From a virus: DNA of 64,000 bases. Position 1 is the first letter of the stretch. The number at the start of each line of letters is the position of its first letter. Below the pieces are notes generated by a model. The model was not told where the DNA came from. It made no database searches and worked only from the letters and a program-made list of their open reading frames with translations. The stretch spans positions 62,001 to 126,000 of the IMG/VR virus record IMGVR_UViG_3300010885_023630; one strand, given 5' to 3'. Positions 1 to 9,831 of this stretch are shown one piece after another. The translations under genes were made by a program, and so were the position numbers.

Positions 1-105
1 TTTATGTACATATTAGGTAAATACTTTGTTCACTCAAAATGAGTAACTCTTGTCGGTACCAAACCGCGGGTAGCCTAGAACGCTAAAATTAAAGGAGAAA
101 TTAAA

Positions 106-546
106 ATGGCAAAATTAAAAATCGCATCTAAAGAATCAAACGGCACATTACATGATCAAGACTCACCGGGCGTGGGTGGCGGTACAGGTGGTGCTAGTCA
201 AGCAATTACAACCACTGGTGTAAAAACAATCAAGGTTGCATATAACACCGCGGCAAATACTCAAATTGCCAATGGTTATATCACAGCACAAAAAGGTGCT
301 CACAAGTTCCGCGTAGTTGATCAATCGGTAGCTAACGCTACCACAGTTACATTGGTAAACACAGCAGTAGCCAATTTAAGAACAGCCAATCAAGGCACCA
401 TTACCGGTTACAACACAAGTAATGTAGCATTTAACGCAACTCGTATTACTAACAAATTTGTTTACGATTTTGCTGGTAACAAAATGCGTTATGTATTAAG
501 CCCATTGGTAGCCGGTAACGGTTTCGCTAACGTAGCTTCATACTAA
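106..546 (+). CDS. Probable virion structural/fibre-associated protein, unknown
   Basis: A 146-residue protein of unknown function. It is rich in Ala, Thr, Asn and Val, with alternating polar/hydrophobic stretches that suggest beta structure, and has a Gly-rich patch near residues 23-30. It has no membrane segment and no recognised motif. The start is supported by an aaaggag ribosome-binding site 7-8 nt upstream. It is the first gene of a fibre block and is followed by a clear intrinsic terminator, so it is probably its own late unit. The structural role is inferred from composition and neighbours only. Confidence 0.6.
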   Translation: MAKLKIASKESNGTLHDQDSPGVGGGTGGASQAITTTGVKTIKVAYNTAANTQIANGYITAQKGAHKFRVVDQSVANATTVTLVNTAVANLRTANQGTITGYNTSNVAFNATRITNKFVYDFAGNKMRYVLSPLVAGNGFANVASY

Positions 547-570
547 TCTAATTTAGATTTGGATAATTAA

Positions 571-590
571 ACCCGCTTCGGCGGGTTTTT
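571..590 (+). terminator. Rho-independent terminator
   Basis: A 6-bp stem acccgc/gcgggt closed by a TTCG tetraloop is followed by a run of five T. It lies 24 nt after the stop of the preceding gene and upstream of a late promoter-like site. Confidence 0.9.
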
Positions 591-618
591 CATTGATTTA
601 AGCATAAGATTCAAACAG

Positions 619-626
619 CATAAATA
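619..626 (+). promoter_or_regulatory. T4-type late promoter core (CATAAATA)
   Basis: Seven of eight bases match the T4 late consensus TATAAATA. It sits between a terminator and the ATG at 648, with an aggat Shine-Dalgarno between, so a leader of about 16 nt is expected. Confidence 0.7.
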
Positions 627-647
627 CTACATAAACAGGATACTTAA

Positions 648-1184
648 ATGAGTACGACTAAGAGAATTTCCGGCGATTATAACTTACAAACGCTAAATCC
701 AACTGATAAGATCAACATCACTAGTAGTGCTGTTACAATCAACGGCAATTTGTTTGTTACTGGTAATAGCCAAAGCGTAGTAACTACAAATAGTGCCATT
801 AGTGATCACGTCATTGTGTTAAATCACGGGTTAAGCAACGATGCGGATCCAAATCCGCTAGGCGCCGCGATTGAAGTAGATCGTGGAACTCGAGCTAACG
901 TACAAATTCGTTGGAACGAAGGGTTGACTCGTTGGGAGTTATCTAACGATGGATCAAGCTATAGTAAAATTATTACTAGCGGCTCGATGGAAAATGCCAA
1001 CGTAAATATCACTGGGTATACAATTTATGACGCAACTGCCAATGTGGCGTTGTACGCAAATACAGTAGCCGGCGGAGGGTCTGGATTATTTGTTAACACA
1101 GGTACAACTCAACCAAACGTTGCTACCAAACAAGAATTAATTACCAAGAGCCGAGCTCTTGCTTTCAGCCTTATTTTAGGATAG
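648..1184 (+). CDS. Tail fibre / virion adhesin protein (short)
   Basis: A 178-residue protein with the 'INGNLFVTGNSQSV' style segment near residues 32-45 and a following stretch (about residues 45-115) that recurs in fibre proteins of marine T4-like phages: a beta strand, an 'isdhvivLNhG' strand and an 'R-x-x-V-x-I-R-W-N-E' strand. The same block appears in longer fibre genes of this window. It is probably part of the tail-fibre or adhesin set. It opens a run of tightly packed genes (10 nt to the next) with a late promoter upstream. The exact position in the virion cannot be told. Confidence 0.65.
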   Translation: MSTTKRISGDYNLQTLNPTDKINITSSAVTINGNLFVTGNSQSVVTTNSAISDHVIVLNHGLSNDADPNPLGAAIEVDRGTRANVQIRWNEGLTRWELSNDGSSYSKIITSGSMENANVNITGYTIYDATANVALYANTVAGGGSGLFVNTGTTQPNVATKQELITKSRALAFSLILG

Positions 1185-1194
1185 GATTATTTAA

Positions 1195-1509
1195 ATGGCA
1201 TTCACTAATACATCAGTAACTACAACAGCTGGTTCAATCTATACCGCATCTAGCGCAAGCGGAAGTATTATTACAACAATTCATTTGTGTAACTATACCA
1301 ACACACCTGTAACAGCAAATATCTACGCTGTACAGAACGGTGGAACACCAAATAACAGTTCTATCATTTATTCAAATGTCAGTATAACCGCATACAATAC
1401 ATTGATCATTAATACAGAAAAATTTATTTTAGAGGCAGGCGATAAGATTTATGCTAACGTAAGCGCAAACGCTAGTGTAACAGCAACAGTGAGCGCATAC
1501 GGAATTTAA
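1195..1509 (+). CDS. Small beta-rich virion protein
   Basis: A 104-residue protein, Ser/Thr/Asn-rich throughout, with regularly spaced hydrophobic strands ending in 'ILEAGDKIYANVSAN', a pattern typical of small jelly-roll-like proteins found next to fibre genes of T4-like phages. It lies between two fibre genes with gaps of 10 and 2 nt, so it is co-transcribed and likely part of the adhesin complex. No enzymatic motif is visible. Function is inferred. Confidence 0.6.
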   Translation: MAFTNTSVTTTAGSIYTASSASGSIITTIHLCNYTNTPVTANIYAVQNGGTPNNSSIIYSNVSITAYNTLIINTEKFILEAGDKIYANVSANASVTATVSAYGI

Positions 1510-1511
1510 CG

Positions 1512-1937
1512 ATGGCACGATTTCTTAAGAACCCAGACCTAGCACCGGGTACCTTGGCGGCCAAACTTCCTATTGCTGGCAATGCCCTAGGCGATGCGCC
1601 AATTACTGGTCTAATCAGATTTAACCAGGACAATAATAGAATTGAATTTTATTACAACAATCAATGGAATCAAGTTGCCAAGATTGGCACAGTACAATTG
1701 GTTGTAGACGACCTAGTAGGTGATGGTACGCAACAAGTATTCCATATGGCACAGGCAGAATCGGATCCTAAAGCTATAGCAGTATTCATTGGTGGCGTTT
1801 ACCAACAACCTAATACCAATTATACGGTCAATGGAACTGAGTACATTACTTTTACTAGCCCGCCACCAGTACCATCTGGTATTAGTCCAAACAGAATTAC
1901 TATAATTCATAATATTAATAGTACCAACGCTACCTAG
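1512..1937 (+). CDS. Fibre-associated protein with G-x-I-R-F...Y-N-x-x-W module
   Basis: A 141-residue protein. Around residues 33-54 it has the 'GLIRFNQDNNRIEFYYNNQW' module (a beta-hairpin ending in Trp) that recurs in other virion proteins of this window. Its second half ('VVDDLVGDGTQQVFHM' to the C-terminus) resembles the segment at residues 380-450 of the fibre gene at 3913 and the C-terminal part of the gene at 5641. It therefore looks like a stand-alone version of a fibre C-terminal region. It starts 2 nt after the previous gene. Confidence 0.6.
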   Translation: MARFLKNPDLAPGTLAAKLPIAGNALGDAPITGLIRFNQDNNRIEFYYNNQWNQVAKIGTVQLVVDDLVGDGTQQVFHMAQAESDPKAIAVFIGGVYQQPNTNYTVNGTEYITFTSPPPVPSGISPNRITIIHNINSTNAT

Positions 1938-1945
1938 GAGCTCGA

Positions 1946-3913
1946 ATGGCAATCGGACGCATTACCGGACCAATGCTATACGGCAACCTGGAACGTCAGG
2001 GTGTTGATTTAGCGATAGACGGAAATTTAGTTTACGCTGACGTAACTAATCGCCGTGTTGGTATTAATACATCCTCTCCTCAGTACGCACTAGATGTCCT
2101 TGGAAACGCTCATATAGGTAATCTATATGTTCAAGGTAATCAATTAACTAGCGACACAGGGATAATCAACTTTGGATTACCTGCTAATATTTCGTTAGCT
2201 GGAGGAACCCCGTACGATGTGTTGTACACAGACGGAAATGGAAATTTAGCATTTGCCAACTTAAACGTAATTTCGGGATTAGATGCGTTTACCGGTAATA
2301 ATATTATCTTAGGATCTAATACAGCCGGTTATATGGTAAGTAATGCTGTAACACTTACTACTAATACAACAGTGACAGACGGATTAGCACAGATAAACTA
2401 TGTACTAGGTAAACTAGTACCACCAAGCCCTCCACCGTTCCCTGGAGCAAACACACTGGCATTAACAACTAGTACCACTTCGGCCTACATGACTAATTAT
2501 GTACAGCCAGATAATTCTGGATGGGGTAATTTAAGTATAGCCGCTGGTGCCGCAGTTAACGCGGTGCGTACAACCACATACGCAACAGGTACAACTATCA
2601 GCGCAGTTGGACCGGGTAACATGGGTACTGTAACAGCATATCTCAACGGCAGAGATGCCGGCAACGTAACCTTAACTGGAACCAGCAGTGGAACATATAG
2701 CAATTTAATTATAGCCAACAACCAAGATTACCACAATGTGGTCAGCACAGTTACGGCCGGTTTCTGGTATAGTTTTGATGCCAGGGCGGCAGGTAATGCG
2801 CCAACTGGTTGGAACAGAGTACACATCAGAGATTCGGGAACAGGTGGCAATACCAACGTAGTAACTTGGTTTTACGATTCGGCTGCTCCAGGAACACCAA
2901 CATTTAGTAATACCAGCATATCGTTAACAACAAATACAGTTACATATTCTAGCACTATACCAATGTTAACCAGTGGTGCTCAGGCAACGCTTAAAGGTAA
3001 TGTGGCGGTACTAAGCGGCAATACCTATCCACAATCAACAAACCTAACATCATCTACAGCTGCAGGTGGTGCGTTTCAAGCACCAACATCTGTAACGTAT
3101 GCCGCTGCCGGTATAACAACACCATTGGCACAAAATTTATATGTAAGCTCAGGTAGCGCATATTTCCAAACAACTTCTAGTATTATCGCATCTGGGTTTG
3201 GGTCAAGTCCCACAGGTCCTTCACTAACAGTTAATAACAGCTACAATACCGGCTCGGCAACATTTAGCCCTGGGGTAACAATACTATATAAAAATGGTAC
3301 TGGTAATAACATTGAAGAAACTAGTATTCCTGTAACCAGTGTGGGCACAGGATCTGGCAATGCTTACCGTATTGTAAATCCTGGTTCAAGCGACACTCCT
3401 GCGTATACAGGAAGCGAAGCGGCATTTAATAGTACAACAGGACCTTTCTACACATACGACGCAACCAACGTAGCCGCAACAATAAAATTTGATCAAACAA
3501 ATTATTCAACTGGGTATTGGCCCGTCGGCCCTAACTTGTCCGCACAAGCGGCCAGTCAGTACTTTACATTTAAGTTTGTGCGTACGGCTGTTAGTAAATT
3601 TAATATTTCCTGGACCGGCACTATTGCCGGCCTATGGGTGGCATTACCTGGACAAAGTAATACCTATTCTGGACTTAACGGATGGTATACTATGAGTAGT
3701 CCTTACGCAGGCTCTGGAATCCCGGGAACAGTTGGCGGTAACGGAAGCAACGGATGTAGTGTGGGCGGATTTAGTTTAACTGGCGGTAGCTACACAGCAA
3801 CATTTGGTACGCTAAGTTCCAGTAACGCAACCGGCAATGAAATTTATGTAAGAATTAAATTAACAAGTGGACAAAGTATTTCTGCTTTAAGCATAGTGGC
3901 GGCAACTAACTAA
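1946..3913 (+). CDS. Tail fibre protein (655 aa)
   Basis: A 655-residue fibre-like protein. The N-terminus carries 'NRRVGINTSSPQYALDVLGN' (residues about 35-54), a motif common in phage tail fibres, followed by 'GNLYVQGNQLTSDTGI'. The remainder is Gly/Thr/Ser/Asn-rich with a proline stretch near residues 157-165 and predicted beta structure. The stop codon overlaps the next start by one base, so the two genes are translationally coupled. It probably binds the host surface, as inferred from fold and context. Confidence 0.75.
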   Translation: MAIGRITGPMLYGNLERQGVDLAIDGNLVYADVTNRRVGINTSSPQYALDVLGNAHIGNLYVQGNQLTSDTGIINFGLPANISLAGGTPYDVLYTDGNGNLAFANLNVISGLDAFTGNNIILGSNTAGYMVSNAVTLTTNTTVTDGLAQINYVLGKLVPPSPPPFPGANTLALTTSTTSAYMTNYVQPDNSGWGNLSIAAGAAVNAVRTTTYATGTTISAVGPGNMGTVTAYLNGRDAGNVTLTGTSSGTYSNLIIANNQDYHNVVSTVTAGFWYSFDARAAGNAPTGWNRVHIRDSGTGGNTNVVTWFYDSAAPGTPTFSNTSISLTTNTVTYSSTIPMLTSGAQATLKGNVAVLSGNTYPQSTNLTSSTAAGGAFQAPTSVTYAAAGITTPLAQNLYVSSGSAYFQTTSSIIASGFGSSPTGPSLTVNNSYNTGSATFSPGVTILYKNGTGNNIEETSIPVTSVGTGSGNAYRIVNPGSSDTPAYTGSEAAFNSTTGPFYTYDATNVAATIKFDQTNYSTGYWPVGPNLSAQAASQYFTFKFVRTAVSKFNISWTGTIAGLWVALPGQSNTYSGLNGWYTMSSPYAGSGIPGTVGGNGSNGCSVGGFSLTGGSYTATFGTLSSSNATGNEIYVRIKLTSGQSISALSIVAATN

Positions 3914-5589
3914 TGACTATATCACAAGCACAAACCGTTGACCTACTAAACAAGAAATTAGCTTCTTTAGCTAAGACTGACGTTTCTACGGCCAAAGGCC
4001 CAAGCAATGAAACAATCGCTAGTCCGCTACTGGTACCCGGCAGTACAATTTGGCAATTAGATTCTCAAATTGTTAGCACACCCACTTTGCCAACCAGTAA
4101 CTCAAGTGTAGTTACCGTATACAGAGACAGTTTAAGCACAACAATCCAATGTACCAGAGATGGGACTGCGTCGGGCACTAATCAGACCTGGTTAACAAAT
4201 CTAATAGATTGGGTACCGCCAAGTTTTGGCTCAGGTTACCAAATCCAATTATATGCAGCACCTGTGGGTTATTCTGCGAATGTAATGACATCGGGGGTAT
4301 CGTTGGCGCAGGCCGGCTCAGGTAATAATGATTCTTGGACATTTGATTATCAAGCCGGGGTTATTAACTTTGCCGATACAACGGTCCCAACATCGGTAAC
4401 ATGGAACGGCACAACAGGCAATGTGGTTTATGCAGTTGGCGCACGTTATACTGGCACCAAAGGTATTGGTAATTTTACAAACGGTATACAAGTTGGTAAC
4501 GTTAGTGTTATTGGTAACGTTATTTCCAGTACCGTTGGTAATTTAGTAATACCACAAGTGACAACAAGCAATATTGGCATTAGCGGTGGATATATTAGTA
4601 ATGTGGCAAACCTTTATGCTACCACAGGTAGTATAACTAATTTTAGTTCCAGTAACGTACAAATTACAGGCGGTAATTTAATTAATATGGCCTTGGAGAA
4701 TATTACTACGCTTCAGGCAACAAACTTTAGTACAGCCAATGCTCAGATCACAGGTGGTAATTTAATTAATATGACCTTGGAGAATGTCACAAGTCTTCAA
4801 GCAACAAACTTCAGTACAGCCAATGCTCAGATAACAGGTGGTAATGTAACAGCTGGTACTATTACAATATCTAATAGTAGTATTAGTAGTCCTGACGTAA
4901 TTACATTTTATTCTGCCGGCGGAGCAATTACTTTACCTGTGGGTGGGAATATTGCTAGACCCAATAGCCCAGTAGCTGGGGAAATTAGGTTTAACACTGA
5001 TTACCAGTCTGTTGAATTTTACAACGGCCAGGGTTGGATTAACATTATCAACAGCATTGATGGGCAAAACTTTTACGGTGATGGTGTTAATAACACATAT
5101 ATATTAAATCACTTTACTACCAGCTCCGGTGTTCTAGTAAGTATTAACGGTACAGTACAGCAACCAGGATTTGCTTATAACATTTCTGGTACACAGATTA
5201 CATTTACAGAAACACCGTTAGCGTCAGACCAAATTGATATACGTTATCTAGCGGCCAGTACGGCCAACGCCAACGATATTACTGTGATTGACACAGGCAA
5301 TGTCACAGTGGGAACAGGAGCAACAACCTTTGATGTATTTCCTACTAATATGTACAGAAGCGTAAAGTACACGTTAAGCAGTACTAATGGAGTTGACCAA
5401 CAAATATCAGACGTTTTAGTAATTCATAACGGAACTAATAGTTTTATAACTACCGTATCAAATTTAAGAACAGGGTCAAATTCCCTAACATTTACTACGT
5501 CTTTAGCTTTGGGCAATGTTACTGTACAAGCCACAGGAACCACAGGAAATAACAAAGTTAGAATACAACGTACATATTTCCAGGTGTAA
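3913..5589 (+). CDS. Tail fibre protein (558 aa) with internal 28-aa repeats
   Basis: A 558-residue fibre protein. Residues about 250-315 contain two and a half copies of a unit of the type 'QITGGNLINMxLENxTxLQA'. A 'GEIRFNTDYQSVEFYNGQGW' module follows near 355-375. The last roughly 110 residues share a beta-rich C-terminal domain ('...YTLSST...VLVIHNGT...') with the fibre genes at 5641 and 23836, suggesting a common trimerisation or receptor-binding end. The start overlaps the preceding stop. Confidence 0.75.
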   Translation: MTISQAQTVDLLNKKLASLAKTDVSTAKGPSNETIASPLLVPGSTIWQLDSQIVSTPTLPTSNSSVVTVYRDSLSTTIQCTRDGTASGTNQTWLTNLIDWVPPSFGSGYQIQLYAAPVGYSANVMTSGVSLAQAGSGNNDSWTFDYQAGVINFADTTVPTSVTWNGTTGNVVYAVGARYTGTKGIGNFTNGIQVGNVSVIGNVISSTVGNLVIPQVTTSNIGISGGYISNVANLYATTGSITNFSSSNVQITGGNLINMALENITTLQATNFSTANAQITGGNLINMTLENVTSLQATNFSTANAQITGGNVTAGTITISNSSISSPDVITFYSAGGAITLPVGGNIARPNSPVAGEIRFNTDYQSVEFYNGQGWINIINSIDGQNFYGDGVNNTYILNHFTTSSGVLVSINGTVQQPGFAYNISGTQITFTETPLASDQIDIRYLAASTANANDITVIDTGNVTVGTGATTFDVFPTNMYRSVKYTLSSTNGVDQQISDVLVIHNGTNSFITTVSNLRTGSNSLTFTTSLALGNVTVQATGTTGNNKVRIQRTYFQV

Positions 5590-5608
5590 CTTAAATGAAT
5601 ATGTTTTT

Positions 5609-5616
5609 GCTAAATA
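5609..5616 (+). promoter_or_regulatory. Possible late promoter core (GCTAAATA)
   Basis: A weak match to TATAAATA (6 of 8). It lies in the 51-nt gap between two fibre genes, 24 nt before the ATG at 5641, with an aggag Shine-Dalgarno between. Position supports it more than sequence does. Confidence 0.4.
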
Positions 5617-5640
5617 CGTTATACCCAGGAGCTCTTTAGC

Positions 5641-8600
5641 ATGGCCAACTTAACAAGAATACAGAATAACCAGATTACCGATAGTACAATCCAGGCCAGC
5701 GCAAAATTGGCGTCCGGGTCAATTACCGGTAATTTACTAGCAAGTACAGTAACGTTTAACAGTAATATTACCATTCTTGGTAATTTAACAGTTGCAAATA
5801 ATTACGTACAATTAAACTCAATTAACACATATATCAATGATCCATTGGTTGTTTTTAACAACGGATACAACGGATCTCCCAGCTACGATATTGGTATTTT
5901 AGTTAATCGTAACTTACAAACACTAAGCGGATACGGTGGGGTTAATACAGCTTTTGTATGGAAAGAAGCAGATTCAGCATTTGAAGCAATTGCCACCACA
6001 GAAACAGGAACACTAGCTGGGTCAATTAATAATTCGGGTTGGGCAAACATTAAGACTGGTAATGCCACAATCAATGGAACAGCCACAATTACTAGCATTT
6101 TGGGAGTGACCGGAGATGCAACATTTACTACAGGTAATATTGCTGGCTTACAAGTTAAAGCTCTTGGTAATGTAACACCCGGGACTGGCGCATTTACAAC
6201 TGTAAGTACTACCGGCAACTTAACTGTTGGCGGCCTGATGTCGATTACCGGCAACATTGTACCAAGCGCAAACGTAACGTACAGTTTAGGTACACCAACT
6301 AACAGATTTAAAGATTTATGGTTAAGTGGAAGCACAATGTATCTAGGCGGCTTTGTGTTGTCTGAAGACGTTAACGGAAATATAAATCTTACAACAAATA
6401 ACGGCAATCGTCTAACAATAGTTGGTACGGTTGCAAACACAGTAATTACAACAGGCAATATTGTAGCACCATACCACTTGGGTAATATAGTAGGTGCTAT
6501 TGCTACTCATACAACCATTACCACTGCTGGACTACAAGCACAGGCAATTGGTAACGTAACAGCAGGAACTGGCGCATTCACAACAGTTACAGCTGGCGGA
6601 TTACAAGCACAGTCAATCGGTAATATAACACCCGGTACTTATGTATTCACAACTGGATCGGTAGCTGGACTACAAGCACAGTCAATTGGTAACGCAACAC
6701 CGGGAACTGGTGCGTTTACTACACTAACAGCAAGTGGCGTTACACAAGTAACAAATGCCACAGCATCTACAGCAACTAATAATGGCGCATTGGTAGTAAC
6801 CGGCGGTGTCGGTATTGGTGGCGATTTAAATGTTGGCGGCCAAACATTGTTAACTGGCAACGTAAGCATTGGTGGTAACTTAACAGTAACAGGTCAAAGC
6901 GTAAGCATTGGTTCTACTTCGTTAAGTATCAATGATCCAATTATTAATTTACATACACCAAGTGATCTAACACCATTAACAAGTAACGATGGTGCTGATA
7001 TTGGTATTAAATTCCATTACTACAACGGAGCCGATAAAGCGGCATTCCTTGGAATGGCCAATGACAGTAAGATGTTAGAATGGTACGACTCTGGTAGCGA
7101 TACTGGTAACGTTTTCTCTGGCACAAACTACGGTGGCATTAAAGCTGGTCGTTTAATATTATCTAATGCGTCGGTACTTGGCGGTGGCCTATCAGCCAAT
7201 ACCGGTACATTCCAAGTTTATGGCGATGGTAGTATCAATGGTAATTTATATGTTGGTGCGGCATTCCTAGCAGGCACAGCAAGTTTTGCCGCTATTAATA
7301 GCACCGTAATTGGTAATATAACACCTGCTGCCGGCACATTTACATACGTAACTGTTACTCAAGGGTTTAGCTCAGCCAACGCTCGCATTGTTGGCGCACA
7401 AAGTTATATTGGTGGTGGCACACAAATTGCTAACGTAAGTGCTCAATATGGTACATTCCCTAATTTATCAAGTACCAACGTATTAGTCAGTGGCGGTAGC
7501 TTAACTAATTTAACACAAGTAACAGCTACAAACGTTGATGCCGGCACAATCGTAACAACAAACCTTGGTTCAGGTAATGCCCGTATCGCTGGCGGTTACG
7601 CAGATAATTTTGCAATTGGTTCTAACACAGCGGCCACAGGTAGATTCACAACATTAACTTCAACTGGTGTAACAACAAGCTCTGGTAATTTGGTTGCTAA
7701 TAGTCAAGTTAACAGTACAAACAGCACAAGCGGAGCATTGACAGTGGTCGGTGGCGCAGGTATTGCCGCTAACGTATTTGTTGGTGGAGCAACAACATTT
7801 GGTTCTAATCAAACTGCTGGCTACGATCACATTGTTATGGGCAAGAATGATGCTACTCTAATGTGGGCACGTAGTGGCGTTGTATATGATCAAGTATTAA
7901 TTGGCAACACCGCAACAGTTTCTAACCTGGTACGTGGTGCTAAGTTGATTGTTAACAGCACAGACTCAATGATACTACCTGCTGGTACTAATGCTCAAAG
8001 ACCAAGCAGTACACTTGGTTCTGACACAGAAGGTATGTTCCGATATAACACAACGGCCCATGCTCCAGAATATTTTAATGGCACAACTTGGCAAAGTATT
8101 GTACCAAACTATACTGTTATTACAGACGAAACATTTACTGGTACTGGATCACAATACAACTTTACACTTGGAGCATCATCAACTACAGCTGGAACCATTG
8201 TAGCAATTAACGGTGTTATACAGTTCCCAACTTTTGCCTACTCGGTAACAGGAGCAACACTAACATTTACTGAAGCACCACTTACTACTGACGTCATTGA
8301 CGTTAGAAGATTAACTACAACAAGTCAAGTTACTACGTTAGCCAGTGTAAACGGATACATGACGATTAGCACTGATAATAACGGGGTATACATTAGCACA
8401 GGAACAGTTGCTCCGGTGGTAACAACGTCTTGGAATACCAGCGGCGCAGAAGTTAACTCCACCGGTAACGCAGTAGTAACCACAGCAAGTACACCAACAG
8501 TGGTTGATAGTTTTGATGCTACACTATACAGCTCGGCAGAATACACAATCACATCAACAATTCAAGGTACAAATGTACGTGAAATTGTCAAAGTATTGGC

Positions 8601-8772
8601 TGTACACAACGGTACATCAGCAAACATAACAAGTTTTAGTCGTTCGACAACATCGGGTAACACACTAACAACATTAACTGGCGCAGTTTCTGGCAGTAAT
8701 TTCCAGTTATCAGCAACAACGACAAACAACAATACTGTATTGAGAATTCGTAAAAATTATCAATCTTTATAA
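5641..8772 (+). CDS. Large tail fibre protein (1043 aa)
   Basis: A 1043-residue fibre. Order of modules: an N-terminal 'NLTRIQNNQITDS' attachment-like segment; a 'yINDPLVVFNNG' domain (about 60-135); repeated 'GLQAQSIGNITPGTGAFTT' units (about 160-370); a 'GALVVTGGVGIGGDLNVGG' repeat; a domain 'DPIINLHTPSDLTPL...DIGIKFHYY' (about 435-510) also present in the genes at 11061 and 13812; another GALxVxGG repeat near 700; a 'GMFRYNTTAHAPEYFNGTTW' module near 798; and the shared beta-rich C-terminal domain. The whole design is that of a long fibrous adhesin. RBS is aggag. Confidence 0.8.
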   Translation: MANLTRIQNNQITDSTIQASAKLASGSITGNLLASTVTFNSNITILGNLTVANNYVQLNSINTYINDPLVVFNNGYNGSPSYDIGILVNRNLQTLSGYGGVNTAFVWKEADSAFEAIATTETGTLAGSINNSGWANIKTGNATINGTATITSILGVTGDATFTTGNIAGLQVKALGNVTPGTGAFTTVSTTGNLTVGGLMSITGNIVPSANVTYSLGTPTNRFKDLWLSGSTMYLGGFVLSEDVNGNINLTTNNGNRLTIVGTVANTVITTGNIVAPYHLGNIVGAIATHTTITTAGLQAQAIGNVTAGTGAFTTVTAGGLQAQSIGNITPGTYVFTTGSVAGLQAQSIGNATPGTGAFTTLTASGVTQVTNATASTATNNGALVVTGGVGIGGDLNVGGQTLLTGNVSIGGNLTVTGQSVSIGSTSLSINDPIINLHTPSDLTPLTSNDGADIGIKFHYYNGADKAAFLGMANDSKMLEWYDSGSDTGNVFSGTNYGGIKAGRLILSNASVLGGGLSANTGTFQVYGDGSINGNLYVGAAFLAGTASFAAINSTVIGNITPAAGTFTYVTVTQGFSSANARIVGAQSYIGGGTQIANVSAQYGTFPNLSSTNVLVSGGSLTNLTQVTATNVDAGTIVTTNLGSGNARIAGGYADNFAIGSNTAATGRFTTLTSTGVTTSSGNLVANSQVNSTNSTSGALTVVGGAGIAANVFVGGATTFGSNQTAGYDHIVMGKNDATLMWARSGVVYDQVLIGNTATVSNLVRGAKLIVNSTDSMILPAGTNAQRPSSTLGSDTEGMFRYNTTAHAPEYFNGTTWQSIVPNYTVITDETFTGTGSQYNFTLGASSTTAGTIVAINGVIQFPTFAYSVTGATLTFTEAPLTTDVIDVRRLTTTSQVTTLASVNGYMTISTDNNGVYISTGTVAPVVTTSWNTSGAEVNSTGNAVVTTASTPTVVDSFDATLYSSAEYTITSTIQGTNVREIVKVLAVHNGTSANITSFSRSTTSGNTLTTLTGAVSGSNFQLSATTTNNNTVLRIRKNYQSL

Positions 8773-8775
8773 GTA
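8768..8775 (+). promoter_or_regulatory. Possible late promoter core (TATAAGTA)
   Basis: Seven of eight bases match TATAAATA; it overlaps the stop codon of the fibre gene and precedes the ATG at 8805, with a caggga Shine-Dalgarno between. Confidence 0.4.
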
Positions 8776-8804
8776 TATAATAGCCAACAGGGAGATATGG
8801 AACT

Positions 8805-9107
8805 ATGGCAAATAGCAACTTTGTAGTACACAACGGACTCACAGTAGGTCCGTTAACAATTGACGCCGCAACTGGTACAGTTAGCACAACCGGCGCTCTT
8901 GGCACAAATTATCTTAATTCATCGCAATCAACATTTCCGGGCAACACCGGTAACATCGATTACATGGTTAATGGTGGCGTTGAGTCTTATGTAGGCGCAA
9001 ACGTAGATCCCTTTGGTGCTTCTCTTAGTACGTTAACTTGGTATGATTGTATGAACCCAAATAACGTATTAGTTACACTAGAATTAGGGTCGAACTCGTC
9101 GATCTAA
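8805..9107 (+). CDS. Short fibre-associated protein (100 aa)
   Basis: A 100-residue protein beginning 'MANSNFVVHNGLTVGPLTIDA', a start that resembles the N-terminal attachment strand of phage fibre proteins, then Ser/Asn/Gly-rich sequence with no repeat. It has a good Shine-Dalgarno (ggga) and sits between two fibre genes. Possibly a small capping or connector protein of the fibre set; no function can be assigned. Confidence 0.55.
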   Translation: MANSNFVVHNGLTVGPLTIDAATGTVSTTGALGTNYLNSSQSTFPGNTGNIDYMVNGGVESYVGANVDPFGASLSTLTWYDCMNPNNVLVTLELGSNSSI

Positions 9108-9115
9108 GATAAATA
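9108..9115 (+). promoter_or_regulatory. T4-type late promoter core (GATAAATA)
   Basis: Seven of eight bases match TATAAATA. It starts just after the stop of the 100-aa gene and lies 22 nt before the ATG at 9138, with an aaggat Shine-Dalgarno between. Confidence 0.7.
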
Positions 9116-9137
9116 ACATTAATAAGGATAATTTAAA

Positions 9138-9806
9138 ATGCCAACACAAGTACAATTTAGACGTGGAACAGCTACCCAAAGTAACGCTTTTACAGGGGCG
9201 GCTGGTGAAATTACAATCGATACAACAGCTCAATCCATTCGTGTACACGATGGTTCAACAGCTGGTGGTAGCCAATTGCTGTCAGCAGGTGGTACACAAA
9301 CATTAACAAACAAAACAATTGGTGCCGCTACTATTTCTGGTAACTTAACACCAAGCTCCAACGTTGCGTTTAACGTTGGTAGCGTAAGTAGCTGGTTTAA
9401 CAACTTTTACGGTTCTGCTGTACACGCATTATACGCTGACTTGGCAGAAAACTACTTGGCCGATGCTTATTATCCAGCTGGTACAGTTGTAAAACTAGGC
9501 GGCTCTGCTGAGATTACTCAAGCTACTAACAATAGTACTGCTGTTTTAGGAGTTGTATCTGCTAACCCAGCATATTTGATGAATGGTGGTTTACAAGGTT
9601 CTTATGTAACACCAGTAGCGTTAGTTGGTCGCGTTATGGTTAACTGCCGTGGACCAGTAAACAAAGGTGACATAATGGTTGCTGGTGACGGTGGCTATGC
9701 TATCCCTAATAACAGCCCAGCAAACGGTGCTATGATTGGTAAAGCGGTTGGTTTTACATCAGCTCCAGGATTTAGCGAAGTTGAGGTTGTAATCGGTAAC
9801 GGTTAA
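9138..9806 (+). CDS. Fibre protein with 'FRRGT' N-domain and AENY/GRV-KGD C-domain
   Basis: A 222-residue protein. Residues 1-45 ('TQVQFRRGT...GEITIDT...RVHDGST') form the virion-attachment domain seen at the N-terminus of major tropism determinant-like and other phage fibres. Residues about 105-222 ('DLAENYLADAYYPAGTVVKL', 'VALVGRVMVN', 'KGDIMVAGDGGYA') form a C-terminal domain frequent in tail fibres of marine T4-like phages and reminiscent of autoprocessing/chaperone ends of tailspikes, though no cleavage residue is claimed. It has its own late promoter and terminator, so it is a single-gene unit, perhaps made in larger amounts than its neighbours. Confidence 0.75.
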   Translation: MPTQVQFRRGTATQSNAFTGAAGEITIDTTAQSIRVHDGSTAGGSQLLSAGGTQTLTNKTIGAATISGNLTPSSNVAFNVGSVSSWFNNFYGSAVHALYADLAENYLADAYYPAGTVVKLGGSAEITQATNNSTAVLGVVSANPAYLMNGGLQGSYVTPVALVGRVMVNCRGPVNKGDIMVAGDGGYAIPNNSPANGAMIGKAVGFTSAPGFSEVEVVIGNG

Positions 9807-9831
9807 TAACTTAACAAGTTTTAAACACAAT

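Noticed and set aside
1-105. Possible short coding end or promoter at the left edge
   Set aside because: A 12-codon fragment and a weak GGTAAATA at 16-23 are present, but the distance to the first gene (82 nt) and short length do not allow a call beyond a leader with an aaaggag RBS.
5883-6458. Minus-strand 191-codon frame
   Set aside because: Opposite strand of a repetitive fibre gene; Val/Pro/Ala-rich composition results from the complement of Asn/Thr/Gly codons, as for other long minus frames in the fibre region.
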